A stretch of 64,000 nucleotides of DNA from Antedon mediterranea. Taxonomy: Eukaryota > Echinodermata > Crinoidea > Comatulida > Antedonidae. The DNA is taken from NCBI RefSeq assembly GCF_964355755.1, contig NC_092678.1, positions 7,040,922-7,104,921 of the forward strand, written 5' to 3'. Positions 46,915 through 57,479 of the stretch are shown here, piece after piece. The position numbers and the translations under genes are program-made. The notes below the pieces were generated by a model. That model searched no databases. It saw only the letters and a program-made list of their open reading frames with translations, and was not told the DNA's origin. Each line of letters opens with the position of its first letter. Within the stretch, counting starts at the first letter, position 1.

Positions 46915-49900
46915 ATGACAGATGTTAAGACAAAGAGCGCCCTCAGTCCTCAAGGGAAACCTTACGACGAACTGTCGCACTTCATCAATGCTGATGGCAA
47001 TCATATATTTACGAAGTGTTGGGAACCATCAGCAGATGTTGAGACAAGGTTTGTGGCCTATATGTACAGGTGCTAAACCCAACAGGGCCTGGACACAAAA
47101 AATGCAATATGTAAAAAAAAAGATAAAAAGCCTGGTGTCTGCAGAATTATAGCAACTCTAAGGTTAATAAACTGAGGGCCCTGCTCTTCCACTCTACAAA
47201 CATTAACATATTATGTTTATGTTTAAATCACTCTCTTTTTATTCTTTGTGGGCTGTGATATCAATTTTAGTATCTTAAAAGGATGTCAGGTTTCAGTATT
47301 TTTTAGTAAAAAAAAATATTTTGCATATTTCAGAGCATTGGTTTTGATTGCGCATGGAATTTCAGAACATTGTGGACGGTACGACCCGTTAGCAGAGGTT
47401 CTTGTTGCTAAAGGAATTCGTACATTTGCTCATGATCATCGTAAGAGCCTGTTTATCAATTTGGTAAAAGTTGTAAAAACCAGTCAATTAGGTCACTTAG
47501 TCAACTGACCTAGTCAATGATTTCAGTCATATAAAATACACAACAAAGCCTCTGAGCTTCCATTTCTCTGGTCACATTCAGTTACTTGGATTTGGTTCTG
47601 TGATTTGGCATCACATGTTGGTAACATGTTACACCTTTATCACAAGAACAATTTTAAAGTAAAAACAGTCAAACATGTGTCACTTTATTTAGTATTGTGC
47701 CTATGATACTATACATTATGAAGTGGCATTTGCCTAGATACACAATGTATTATTTGTTTCTTTCAGTTGGCCATGGTCAGAGTGAAGGCGCGAGGATTGA
47801 CGTGACTGATTTTAACATCTTCGTTAGGGATGTCCTTCAACATGCCGGTATGATTAAGGAAAAACATTCTGGACTTCCGTTATTCCTGATTGGACATTCT
47901 ATGGTAATATGTACTTTTGTTGTTGTCCTAAAAGCTCAACAACAGGCATGAATTTCAGATATGATATTATTATAACAATGTGTAACAGAAATCACACAAA
48001 AAAACATGGATTTCTTAAAATTGTCAATTTTTGGCAATATTCTGCTATAAATATCAATCAGATCAACACATCAATATGCCAACACGTTGTATAAAAGACC
48101 AACGGTCTTGTATTGACCATATAGTTACTAGTCAAAATGTATATATTAATGATTTTGGTGCATTGTGCCCACTTTTAAATTGTGATCACAGTCCAGTATA
48201 TGCAAATATTGATATTCGTATCACACGGGACAAGCCATACAATCGTAAAATATATCTTTTTGAAAAAACTGATTTTAATTTATATCGTAATGCTCTTAAT
48301 TCTGTAAAAGGTTGAAGATGTTTGTCATAATTGGATTGACTTATTTAATAATTGTGTTGATAACTATATTATATCTAAAATTATAACTGTGCGTCCTAAT
48401 GACAAGCCTTGGATTAATGCGCATATTAGAACTCTTATTCGCAAAAGAAATCGCGCCCATTCCACTCGAAATAACTCAAATTCGCATATGCAACGTTTTA
48501 AGAAAATTCGCGCAAAAGTTGTTAAAGCAATAAGAAAAGCTAAACAAACTTTTTTGGATAAACAATTTGATTTATTAATGAATAAAAACTGTGATTCAAA
48601 AACTTGGTGGTCTACCATAAATTCAGTTTGTAATTCCAAACAATATTATAAGATTCCTCCAATCAAATTAAACGATGATGTCCTAACTTTAAATAGTGAG
48701 AAAGTTAAAGCGTTTAACAATTATTTTAAATCTCAATCGTTTATTCCTAATCATGATGATTTTCCTTCGGACTTCACATATAGAACTGCATCGAGACTCT
48801 CAACTCTCAAATTATCTGTTGATGAGATCATGAAATTATTAACTATGCTGGATAAAAACAAGGCGATGGGACCTGATGAAATTCACAGTATCATACTAAT
48901 AGAATCTGCTGAAATTATTGCACCCCATTTGACAAAGCTTTATAACTTCTGCATAAGCCAAGGATATTTTCCTGTGGAATGGAAAAAATCAAATGTCATT
49001 CCTCTGCATAAAAAAGGCAATAAATCCCTTATTGAGAACTACCGCCCTATATCCATACTTTCCAACTTTGCAAAAATTTTTGAGCGTGCAGTTTTTGATA
49101 TAGTATATAAATACTTTGTGGATAATAAACTTCTTACTCAATTCCAATCTGGTTTTACACCAGGTGACTCGACAACGTATCAACTTCTTTATCTTATAGA
49201 TACATTTAATAGAGCTTTAGATTTAAGGAAAGAAGTAATCTCGGTATTTTTGGATATTTCCAAAGCCTTCGATAAAGTTTGGCATAATGGGATTATATAC
49301 AAATTAAATCAATATGGAATTAATGGCACTCTTCTAAAATGGTTCCAAAGTTACTTAAACTCACGTGAGCAACGTGTTATTATTGAAGGAACTACCAGTC
49401 CTTGGGTGACCATTACAGCAGGAGTACCCCAAGGATCTGTTTTGGGTCCATTTTTATTTATTGTATTCATAAATGATATGGTTGATAATATCAAATCTAA
49501 TATTAGTTTATATGCAGATGATACTTCGTTATATGATATTTGTACAGATCGTAATATTTCAGAACAAAAATTAAATGGTGATCTTAATGTCATTTATAAT
49601 TGGGCAAAAAAATGGAAAGTAACATTCAATGCTAACAAAACGAAAGCTATACTGTTTACACGTAAACATTTAGATAACTATGTTAGTTTAAATTTCAATA
49701 ATGTAAATCTACAATTTGTAAATGATCATAGGCATCTTGGTGTAATGCTTAATGCAAAACTCAAGTGGGATTCCCATATCCAATCTGTAATTAACAAAGC
49801 GTCTTTATCTTTAAATATGCTACGTCGTGTCAAACATATTCTACCTCGACAGGCTCTCTGTCACATTTACATATCACACGTTAGACCATTAATGGAATAT

Positions 49901-52900
49901 GCAGCTCCTGTTTGGTGTAATATCCCAGATAAATTAAGTGATGAACTAGAAAATATCCAGATTTCTGCAGGTAGAATATGTACTGGTGCGTGGAAATATA
50001 CAAGTCATAATGCATTAAGACAAGAATTAGGCTGGTTATCATTGGAAAAACGTAGACAATTTCTTAACCTAATACTGTTTTTTAAAATTATTCATAAGTT
50101 AACACCAGTGTATCTTTACTCCTTATTTAATTTTTCTGACAATATTGAAGTTTATAACTTGCGTAACATCCGAAATATAATAATTCCATTTTGTAAGACC
50201 ACATCATATCGTTTATCTTTTGTCCCATCTATTATAACACATTGGAATGAGTTAAATAATGAAATAAAAAATTCCTCATTTCTTGTTGAGTTTAAAAAAT
50301 TGCTACTGAAATCCAATTTGTTTGAAACAAAAAAACGTTCTTATTATGATACAGGTGATAAGAAGATTAACCAAATTCACACTAGAATCCGACTTGGTTT
50401 CAGCTGTCTCAATTCGCATTTATTCTTACATGGACTTCGGGACAATCCAAATTGTACTTGTGGCTTTAATGTTGAGAATCCGCTTCATTTCTTATGTTAC
50501 TGCCCTAATTATAATACACAAAGAGATATTCTACTTGTAAGCGCTAACTCAATTATTGAGGATATCTTAGCCAAGGATTTTTCTTTAACATTTAATTTTA
50601 CATTTTTATGTGAAATTTTTATTTTTGGTTCCGATCTTCTTTCGAATTGTGAAAATGCTTTATTATTTTATTATGTACAACAATTTCTTGTTAATTCTGG
50701 AAGATTTAATTGATGTTTCTGTTAGTTGTTTTAAAATGTTGTATTTGTTAATCTGAGGCGCCTTGAAGCTAAGATGGTTCCATCTTGTAAGGCGCCTCTG
50801 TGTAATATACTGAATAAAAAAAAAAAAAAATATCAATCAGACTTGTTTTCAGTAATTAGGTACAGTAAGTTCATTCTGATGTGCTCATATATGACATGAT
50901 GTCAAACTAATTTGATAGTGTAGACAGTGCCTTAATTTTTTTTTCTTTTGCTCTAGGGTGGTACCATAGCAATTCTTAGTATGAATAAAAAGCCAACTGA
51001 ATTCGCCGGATGTGTTTTAATCGCTGCAGCTACTCAAATCAACCCAGCAGAAGCCACACCATTTAGGGTCAGTGAATAAGTTTGATATTATTTAATTTAA
51101 AACTATGTTTAAAAATAATAATATGTTAACAATGTTAAACTCTGTCTACACTATAACATTTTTTTATGTGTGATGTGCCCATATATCACTACCACATTCA
51201 GGGATATCACCACCATATTTGGGCACATCACACTTTTTTTGTCAAACTAGTTTGATAGTGTAGACAAAGCTACTTGTGGAATTACGATAGAACCCATATT
51301 AAAAAGACACTATCAAAACGTAGTTCATCATTTCACAAAAGTAGGGAAGGCATTCCCGTAAGCTACCCTCTGGATCCACCCTTGATCATCATGAAAGTTA
51401 TTTTTAACATGTTTTTGTGTTTATATTATGCAGCTTTTCTTGGCCAAAGCTTCTGCCTACATGATGCCTCAAGTTGGTATTGTAGCCATTGAACCAAAGT
51501 GGATAAGCCGCTACCCTGAAGAAGTGTGTAACGATGTCAGAATAGTGCATTAACAGAAATTATTAACAGAAAGTAGTGCATTAACAAAAAATATTAACAT
51601 AAAGTAGTGCATTACCAGAATAGTGCATTAACAAAAAGTAGTGCATTAACAGAATAGTGCATTAACAGAAATATTAACAGAATGAATATGCATAACGGAA
51701 TAGTGCATTAACAGAATGTAGTGCATTAACAGAAACTAGTGTATTATACTGTCCATCTCAAAATTTATTTAAAATGAAATATTTTTATACTTGATTGAGA
51801 TGTTAAATTTATTAATAGCAGCCATATTAATAAACAATTTCAATTTGTATTAACAGGTTGAAGACTATGCTAATGATCCACTAAACTACCATGGAAAGGT
51901 CAAGGCGCGTATTAGTGTACAAGTTTTGAAGGGAATTGATAACGTTTTCAAAAGCATTGACAGTATAGAATGGCCTGTCTTGATATTGCATGGCGATAAA
52001 GACCATTTGGTTCTTCTTGAAGGGTCAAAGGTGATGCACGAGAGGATTAAGTCTAAAGATAAGACTTTAAAGGTAAAATAATACTGTAGTATACTATGAT
52101 GATAACAGAATGACTTTTTGCCTCGACAGCTGTGTATTCATTGCCGCATCATGAAAACGAAATGTCCACATTATTAATAACTGAGTACACTACCTTCCAT
52201 AGCATTCTTATTCTTAAACCTGTGAAGTTTTTCTATTTACAATAATACATTGAATTTGGTACCTCTTGTTACAAGTCTCCTATAAGTGGCAGATGCGGAC
52301 ACTTTTTAACCATAACATTTTTATGCCTGTCTGTATAGTATTTTTATATTTTATATTTTGTATAATTTACCTTGAATTTAGCTAGAAGATTTTTATAGGA
52401 ATTTTAGGAAATTTAGCTTATTTGTCTTTTAACCGTCATATTGAAAACTCTTCATTAAAAAACAGGTGAGGTAAGGTGGTGGTCCGACCAAATTTCCAGA
52501 ATAAATGTAAATGGGAATAACCTGGTGTTTGCGCACATGTGTGAACGACACATAACACAACTTTCTTCTCCCCTAAGGCTCCCTTCGTGTCGAGTGCTGC
52601 CTCTAAACGGCGCCCGTTCGTCTGTCCAGGTCTCTCTTCCGAAAGATGTAATGGGTTCTTTAAAGCGCACACAAGTCAGATCTGTACACTGGACCTCTAT
52701 TTTTATGTCCTTTTTGCGAAGACTTGCTCTACCACCAATTGTATAGTTTGTGGCGCCCCTGCCTTCACTCGGCCACTCGAATCCTTGCTTTATATGAGTT
52801 TGTTGACATTATTTGTACTAAATGGTTTGGTAGTGAATTTCAGTCTAACTGCATTTTTAATCTTTATTTCATGAATAATACCACCAAACTTGCGAGTTAG

Positions 52901-53408
52901 GATGACTAAGGCATTTAATAAAAAGGCAAATTGCCTTAAAATGTAAATGTGACATGTTTCGAGACTTGTCACATTTACATTTTAAGGCAATTTGCCTTTT
53001 TATTAAATGCCTCGTTATAGTCATCCTAATCTTTATTTAGGTTTAGAAATTAAAACAATGAAATTTAGATACACTGTTTTCCTACAGTTTTTATATATAA
53101 TATATATATTTTGTCAGATTTACCCCGAACACTTCCATGCACTTCATCGGGAAATACCAGAAGACGCTGAAAAGGTCAGAAAAGATATTCTAAATTGGAT
53201 CGAAGAACGGATTGACAGAAAACCGGAAGTTGCGGGAGAAGAAGAAACAAATGAAGTAACAACTGAGAAAAAAGAAAGTGAAAAAGAAAAAAAGGTGGAA
53301 GAAACAAAAGAAGAAAACGAAAAGGCAGAATTGAAGGAAGAAATGAAAGAAATAAAGGAGGATGAATCCGTAAAAGATGAAGAACTAGAAAATGAAAACA
53401 AAGAATGA
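46915..53408 (+). CDS. MGLL: Monoglyceride lipase (MGLL-like alpha/beta hydrolase)
   Basis: Seven coding exons: 46915-47048, 47334-47440, 47767-47903, 50957-51067, 51434-51523, 51857-52072 and 53118-53408. All have GT-AG borders and compatible phases and give 361 residues. MGLL splits monoacylglycerols, including 2-arachidonoylglycerol, into fatty acid and glycerol at cytosolic membrane faces. Visible family marks: [24 protein letters not shown] (oxyanion HG), FAHDHLGHGQSEG, nucleophile motif GHSMGG split across exons 3/4, LHGDKDHLV (acid Asp) and [11 protein letters not shown] (catalytic His). The human enzyme is about 303 residues. Here the last exon adds about 65 mostly Glu/Lys residues ([16 protein letters not shown]-like), probably disordered, before the stop. 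Introns hold a LINE, MITEs, a SINE and a hairpin. AATAAA at 54362 is a candidate polyA signal. The start is the first ATG of exon 1; a longer 5' end cannot be excluded. Confidence 0.93.
48063..50829 (+). mobile_element. 5'-truncated non-LTR retrotransposon (CR1/L2-like)
   Basis: Flanked by the 12-bp target duplication ATATCAATCAGA at 48051-48062 and 50830-50841. It starts inside the endonuclease region (SCIDHIVTS and CDHSPVYA, 48100-48200). A one-base frameshift near 48312 separates this from the RT frame. The 3' end forms a GGCGCCTTGAAGC / AAGGCGCC hairpin and finishes TGAATAAAAAAAAAAAAAA. The exact duplication and long open frame imply recent insertion. Sense matches the host gene. Confidence 0.9.
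48389..50713 (+). CDS. LINE reverse transcriptase (partial pol)
   Basis: 774 codons open; the annotated start is an internal GTG and the true frame is continuous further upstream to about 48312. RT motifs in order: [47 protein letters not shown] (first Asp), [21 protein letters not shown] at 49511 (catalytic Asp pair) and [12 protein letters not shown]. The C-terminus has [14 protein letters not shown] and a Cys/His cluster [17 protein letters not shown], as in CR1/jockey-group LINEs. The protein would copy LINE RNA at a nicked target. It lacks the N-terminal endonuclease half, so it is not an autonomous element. Confidence 0.93.
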   Translation: MRPNDKPWINAHIRTLIRKRNRAHSTRNNSNSHMQRFKKIRAKVVKAIRKAKQTFLDKQFDLLMNKNCDSKTWWSTINSVCNSKQYYKIPPIKLNDDVLTLNSEKVKAFNNYFKSQSFIPNHDDFPSDFTYRTASRLSTLKLSVDEIMKLLTMLDKNKAMGPDEIHSIILIESAEIIAPHLTKLYNFCISQGYFPVEWKKSNVIPLHKKGNKSLIENYRPISILSNFAKIFERAVFDIVYKYFVDNKLLTQFQSGFTPGDSTTYQLLYLIDTFNRALDLRKEVISVFLDISKAFDKVWHNGIIYKLNQYGINGTLLKWFQSYLNSREQRVIIEGTTSPWVTITAGVPQGSVLGPFLFIVFINDMVDNIKSNISLYADDTSLYDICTDRNISEQKLNGDLNVIYNWAKKWKVTFNANKTKAILFTRKHLDNYVSLNFNNVNLQFVNDHRHLGVMLNAKLKWDSHIQSVINKASLSLNMLRRVKHILPRQALCHIYISHVRPLMEYAAPVWCNIPDKLSDELENIQISAGRICTGAWKYTSHNALRQELGWLSLEKRRQFLNLILFFKIIHKLTPVYLYSLFNFSDNIEVYNLRNIRNIIIPFCKTTSYRLSFVPSIITHWNELNNEIKNSSFLVEFKKLLLKSNLFETKKRSYYDTGDKKINQIHTRIRLGFSCLNSHLFLHGLRDNPNCTCGFNVENPLHFLCYCPNYNTQRDILLVSANSIIEDILAKDFSLTFNFTFLCEIFIFGSDLLSNCENALLFYYVQQFLVNSGRFN
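50900..50937. mobile_element. Solo end of MITE family A
   Basis: GTCAAACTAATTTGATAGTG then TAGACAGTGCCTTA is the right terminus of family A, in MGLL intron 3 just before exon 4. Confidence 0.6.
51138..51271. mobile_element. MITE family A copy in MGLL intron 4
   Basis: CTCTGTCTACACTATAACA and TTTGATAGTGTAGACAAAG ends with internal TGTGATGTGCCCATATATC and CCATATTTGGGCACATCACA. Confidence 0.85.
51540..51740 (+). repeat. Short tandem repeat AGTGCATTAACAGAA
   Basis: About ten irregular copies of (T)AGTGCATTAACA(G/A)AA in MGLL intron 5 with spacers of 0-15 nt; it starts right after exon 5. Confidence 0.8.
52540..52790 (-). mobile_element. tRNA-headed SINE in MGLL intron 6
   Basis: On the minus strand: GATTCGAGTGGCCGAGTGAAG (A-box-like), AGGTCCAGTGTACAGATCTG and GTGTGCGCTTTAAAGAACCC. 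The core matches 39241-39440. Confidence 0.65.
52897..53030. repeat. Near-perfect hairpin, about 60-bp arms
   Basis: Left AGGATGACTAAGGCATTTAA through AATGTAAATGTGACA is mirrored by TGTCACATTTACATTTTAAG through GCCTCGTTATAGTCATCCT. The spacer is about 10 nt. It ends 88 nt before the last MGLL exon and could fold in the pre-mRNA near the acceptor. Confidence 0.85.
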
Positions 53409-55501
53409 ATTAGAATATCTGTACAAGCTCACACAACAATGGCAATTGCTAAAAATGTTATTTGTGTGCTGTCCAATTTAGTCCAAAAATTACGAAAACC
53501 CACCAAACCAAAATGTATATTTATATATATACGTAATCAGGAAGTCTAAAGTTAGAAAAAGTTACCAAACAAATTGTAAATTTTGTCTAATCTAATTGAA
53601 AGTTATAAATATTTCAAAATGTATTGCAATTTAAGTAACAAAAATGTTTTGATTGACCGGGAGATAAAGAGATGATGCCTACCATAGAACTTAACTTAAA
53701 GTTAGAATATACGTCAATGTACTACCTCTAAAATAGTTAAATCAATTTAACTTATCGTTTTTTTCCAAATATTGTTTAAGCTTGCTTTCCACTAGGATGC
53801 AACGCAAGGATGTATTAATCTTAACACAAGCGAGTTGTCCAATGAAAAGTGACAGTTCAAATAATCAATCGCTTGTAATTGGTCAAATTATTTGTGCTGT
53901 ATCCTCGTGAGAAAAAAGCTTTCAGTATATAAAATAATGTGCACCTTGATATTATAATGTAATAGAATTTATTTTGTTATACTGGTAGGCTGTTAAAATC
54001 TTTGATGGATACGCTGACTTATGAAGGATATATTTATGTCTGTCTCATGTTGTAGAAAGGACTTGTTTTGAGACTTGTTTATTCAATGTTTGGTACCAAA
54101 ATAGATCTAAATAATTATGTATTCAAGTGGTCACTGGTGTAATCGATTCTTCTTTACTCGATGTGTTACATGACTGTGCAGATTTTGAGTCTAACAGTCA
54201 TTATGCGTATACTCGTTACTGAACGTGTGTTAGAATGACTTTTTGACTAGACAGCTTTGTGTAGTGTGTGGCAATTCATTAACAACTTTCATAAAGATAT
54301 TTATTATTATTTATATTTTGGTTTTCATCAAACTAATATTTATATATTTTGCACATTTAATAATAAATACATTGCTTATTTATTTTGTTGATCTGGTTTT
54401 ATTTATTTAATTTGTAAATGTTGTACTGTTCACAGTTTAGGTTTCTGTTCAACTTTGTATATGAAAAAAAATACGAACTAACGTTTTCTTGGTTATTATT
54501 TTTAATTTATTTAGTACCTTGCACAGAATAGTAAAAATGACACTTACAATAATGATAAAACAAAAATGTCAATACATTATAAATGCTAAATATAATTAAT
54601 TCATTTTACAGGGTTGAGGACGTGTGTAAAATGTTTTTCTTAATTTATTTTATTAGTACCGTGTATAGAACGAAAAGGAATATTATGTTTACAAAACAAC
54701 CATTTTATTACACAACCTTCAATATAATACTTACCACAGAGCTATAGAATTAGACGAACTACATGTCCGAAGTGTTAATAATATTTAATTCGTAATTTAG
54801 CCATTCATATCACCATAACTTAAGATCTATTTGGGCATGATTAAAAGTGGCCTACAGTACCGTAGGTCAATTTTAGGCGTGTTTCTGTAGCCAAAAATTA
54901 ACCGGTAAAACTGCCTGTAGAAACAGGTTTCGCTCGAGAAAAATTAACCGATAATTATCTCATTCAAATCGGATTATTATCGGATATTAATGTGATAGTT
55001 TCAACCTTTGACCTGAAGGACAAATTGTTGCGTTGTGGATGGGCACTTGGTTGTTTGGTAATGTCTGATCATGCGCACTTTATTTAATTATTAGCCGATT
55101 AGTTTAAAAATTCGATAATTTTTGTTTACGGAATAATAAATCGTTGTCAAAACCAAACACGATTTATATAATTTCAAATCGAAAAAGTATATTTATTTCT
55201 ATTCTTAGTGGTTGACATGGCAACGTCTTAGGAATATTATTAGTCTTCTATAGTATAATACTACTATTAGATAAATAAATGGATATAATAATGATTTCTG
55301 GTTATTGATCCAAAATAGAAAACATATTGATCCAAGCTCAATAATATTATTTTAAATTGGTTGATTTACGATAGTATTGTCGTTTTATAATAGAAATATT
55401 CTATATTTTTTGCCAAGTTTATTGTTAATGAGATTTTAATACAATATTACATCAGATAAAGAGAAAATTTTAACTAGGTAATTCATTGCGCATGTGTGAG
55501 A
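53409..55501. other. MGLL 3' UTR and intergenic DNA
   Basis: AATAAA at 54362 could end the MGLL transcript. Two convergent genes meet here; a minus-strand AATAAA near 55420 suits the EF-hand gene. The TTTCCACTAGGATGCAACGC block at about 53788-53900 resembles a diverged dispersed repeat also hinted at 39755. No further exon seen. Confidence 0.5.
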
Positions 55502-56674
55502 TCATTCTGGCCAATCAAGTTTGATCTTGTCCATGAATTCTTCATCGGTCATACTATCGCCAATCTTACAATAATACGCGGCAAATTCTTGTAAAGATAT
55601 CTGAGGAAACATAAGAACAGTGTTGTCAATACTTCTATTTGCCAATTCATTTTTTAAATTACACACATGAAAGATGATCGCATGAACCTGGATCTCATGG
55701 CAGCCTTTTAAAAAGATGATCACATGAAATGAACCAGGATCTAATGTCTACATCATTTAGAAAAGATGATCACATGACGAGATGCTCTGGATCTCATGTC
55801 TTTATCATTTAGAAAATATGATCACATGACGAGATCCCGGATCTCACCTGCATCCTTTAGAAACGATGGTCACATGACGAGATCCCGGATCTCACCTGTA
55901 TCCTTTAGAAACGATGATCACATGACGAGATCCCGGATCTCACCTGCATCCTTTAGAAACGATGATCACATGACGAGATCCTGGATCTCATCTGCATCCC
56001 TTAGAACGAGGATGACATGACGAGATCCCGGATCTCACCTGCATCCTTTAGAAACGATGATCACATGACGAGATCCTGGATCTCACCTGCATCCTTTAGA
56101 AACGATGATCACATAACGAGATCCTGGATCTCATCTGCATCCCTTAGAACGATGATGACATGACGAGATCCCGGATCTCACCTGCATCCTTTAAGAACGA
56201 TGATCACATGACGAGATCCTGGATCTCACCTGCATCCTTTAGAAACGATGATCACATGACGAGATCCAGAATTTCACTATGTTTGTCACTATTTCGCAGA
56301 GAATGATCAGATGATGAGATTATGGATCTTGTCGTGCTAAGATCCTTTATAAAGGGTTAATCTAATGAAAAGTTCCTGGATCCTTTTCGTCATGTTTATA
56401 TCATTCTTATGGAAGCGTATAGTGGCCACCCAGATAATTACATTACATACATCCGTACATTCTAAATGATGTTGCTAAAATATATATCAAACATGGGCAA
56501 ACATAAACTCACCTTTCCGTCTTCTTCTCCTTGTTTGTCGTAGTCTTTGAAAAACTTCTCCATTTCATCTTTGTTCATTTGATTCCTCATGTCTTCTTCT
56601 GTACAGAACTCACTACCGTCTTTATCTAGACGAGCAAAAACTTCTCTCACTTTCTTTCTCCTATCAGCAGACAT
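55502..56674 (-). CDS. Small EF-hand calcium-binding protein
   Basis: Two coding exons, 56674-56513 and 55600-55502, joined GGAAAG / ATATCT in phase 0 with GTGAGT and CCTCAG borders; 86 residues, starting MSADRRKKVREVF. The first EF-hand-like loop is LDKDGSEFCTEEDM. The second, DYDKQGEEDGKISLQEF, is two residues longer than the canonical 12-residue loop. The C-terminus DEEFMDKIKLDW is typical of compact EF-hand proteins. A probable Ca2+ sensor or buffer; no specific orthologue recognised. An upstream donor (CTTG then GTAAGTTT at 57399) and the TTTACAG acceptor right before this exon suggest a non-coding first exon around 57400-57470. A frame extended upstream of the acceptor to 56728 is intronic. 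The intron carries a minisatellite. Confidence 0.85.
55667..56300. repeat. 48-bp minisatellite, about 12 copies, in EF-hand intron
   Basis: The unit GATGATCACATGACGAGATC, CCGGATCTCACCTGCATCCT, TTAGAAAC repeats with few changes. Each unit contains the palindrome GAGATCCCGGATCTC. Left-edge units are more diverged. The plus frame at 55796-56020 just reads the 16-residue period. Confidence 0.92.
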
Positions 56675-57479
56675 TAAAGGTAGCTGTAAATTGAATAACA
56701 TTTGTACATGAGTTAGATGACTTTGCAACCGGCATTGCTTGATAGTCTAAGGAGACAAAATGTAGAGTTATTTGTCTGGTAAAGTCAATGGAGTTAAAAA
56801 GATTGATCAAATGAGGATGAAGTTAAATTACTCTGAAAAAGTACAGTATAAGTAAAAGTTTTTGGTTATTTAATTTACTTTAATATAAAGAAACGTTCAA
56901 CTTTATTGTTTAAAATAATTAACACTTGTTTGAGATTATTAACAATATAAAACACGTTATGAACGAAACAATTTGTTTTGTCACAAAGCGAAAATTGAAC
57001 TTTGAAAGCTAAGTGAATCAGCCATCATAGTTACATAATATGGAACGCAATATGTAGTCCGCCCGACGACTGCTGAATGGCGTGCAAGTTATTTATCTTG
57101 CGCCACTTAGCGGCGCTATACAATCTTTGGTTGCATAAAAAAATGACCGATGGAATTCGAATTCGAAAGGAGTATCATGGCAACGATAGAACAAATCGAC
57201 CGTTCTATACGCCGCGCATAGAACAAAAAGATGCACTTCGAACAACACGCACACGCGCTCAGGATTATCTATATAAGCAGCGCATCGGCAACCTAAAAAT
57301 CGACAACGACAAGAGACAAGACTCTCCACCAGTTGTTTTATTTGTGCTTACACAAAAAAGTGTTGCTAAGTAAACGTGCATTCGAATTCTAAACTTACCA
57401 AGACGACGATCAAGAATGGCAAACAAATCGATTGTTCAATCAGACATCCTGGTGAAACCAATAATTGGAGGGTAGGCCC
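56675..57479. other. EF-hand gene 5' intron and putative 5' UTR exon
   Basis: 57399 upward is a candidate non-coding first exon (minus). The ORFs over 57077-57373 on either strand show no family resemblance. Confidence 0.45.

Larger units (their letters stand above)
47928..50880 (+). mobile_element. TIR element family B in MGLL intron 3, split by a LINE
   Basis: 47928-48062 (AAAGCTCAACAACAGGCATG, AATATTCTGCTATAAA) and 50842-50880 (CTTGTTTTCAGTAATTAGG) together follow the first part of the family B copies. The LINE occupies the middle. The distal part of family B is missing. Confidence 0.7.

Noticed and set aside
47909-48094. Short ORFs after MGLL exon 3
   Set aside because: Intronic; they read through the donor or across the family B element.
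48364-48639. Minus-strand ORF over the LINE
   Set aside because: Antisense shadow of the RT coding frame.
52436-52874. Overlapping ORFs on both strands in MGLL intron 6
   Set aside because: They cover a tRNA-headed SINE; GC-richness of the SINE keeps frames open.
53144-53401. Minus-strand Ser/Phe-rich ORF
   Set aside because: Antisense of the Lys/Glu-rich last exon of the MGLL-like gene.
55796-56020. 74-codon ORF with MTRSRISPASFRNDD repeats
   Set aside because: 48-bp minisatellite period is divisible by three; lies in an intron of the EF-hand gene.
57077-57373. 98-codon plus-strand ORF rich in Arg/Asp
   Set aside because: No family resemblance, and it overlaps the putative intron and 5' exon border of the minus-strand EF-hand gene.
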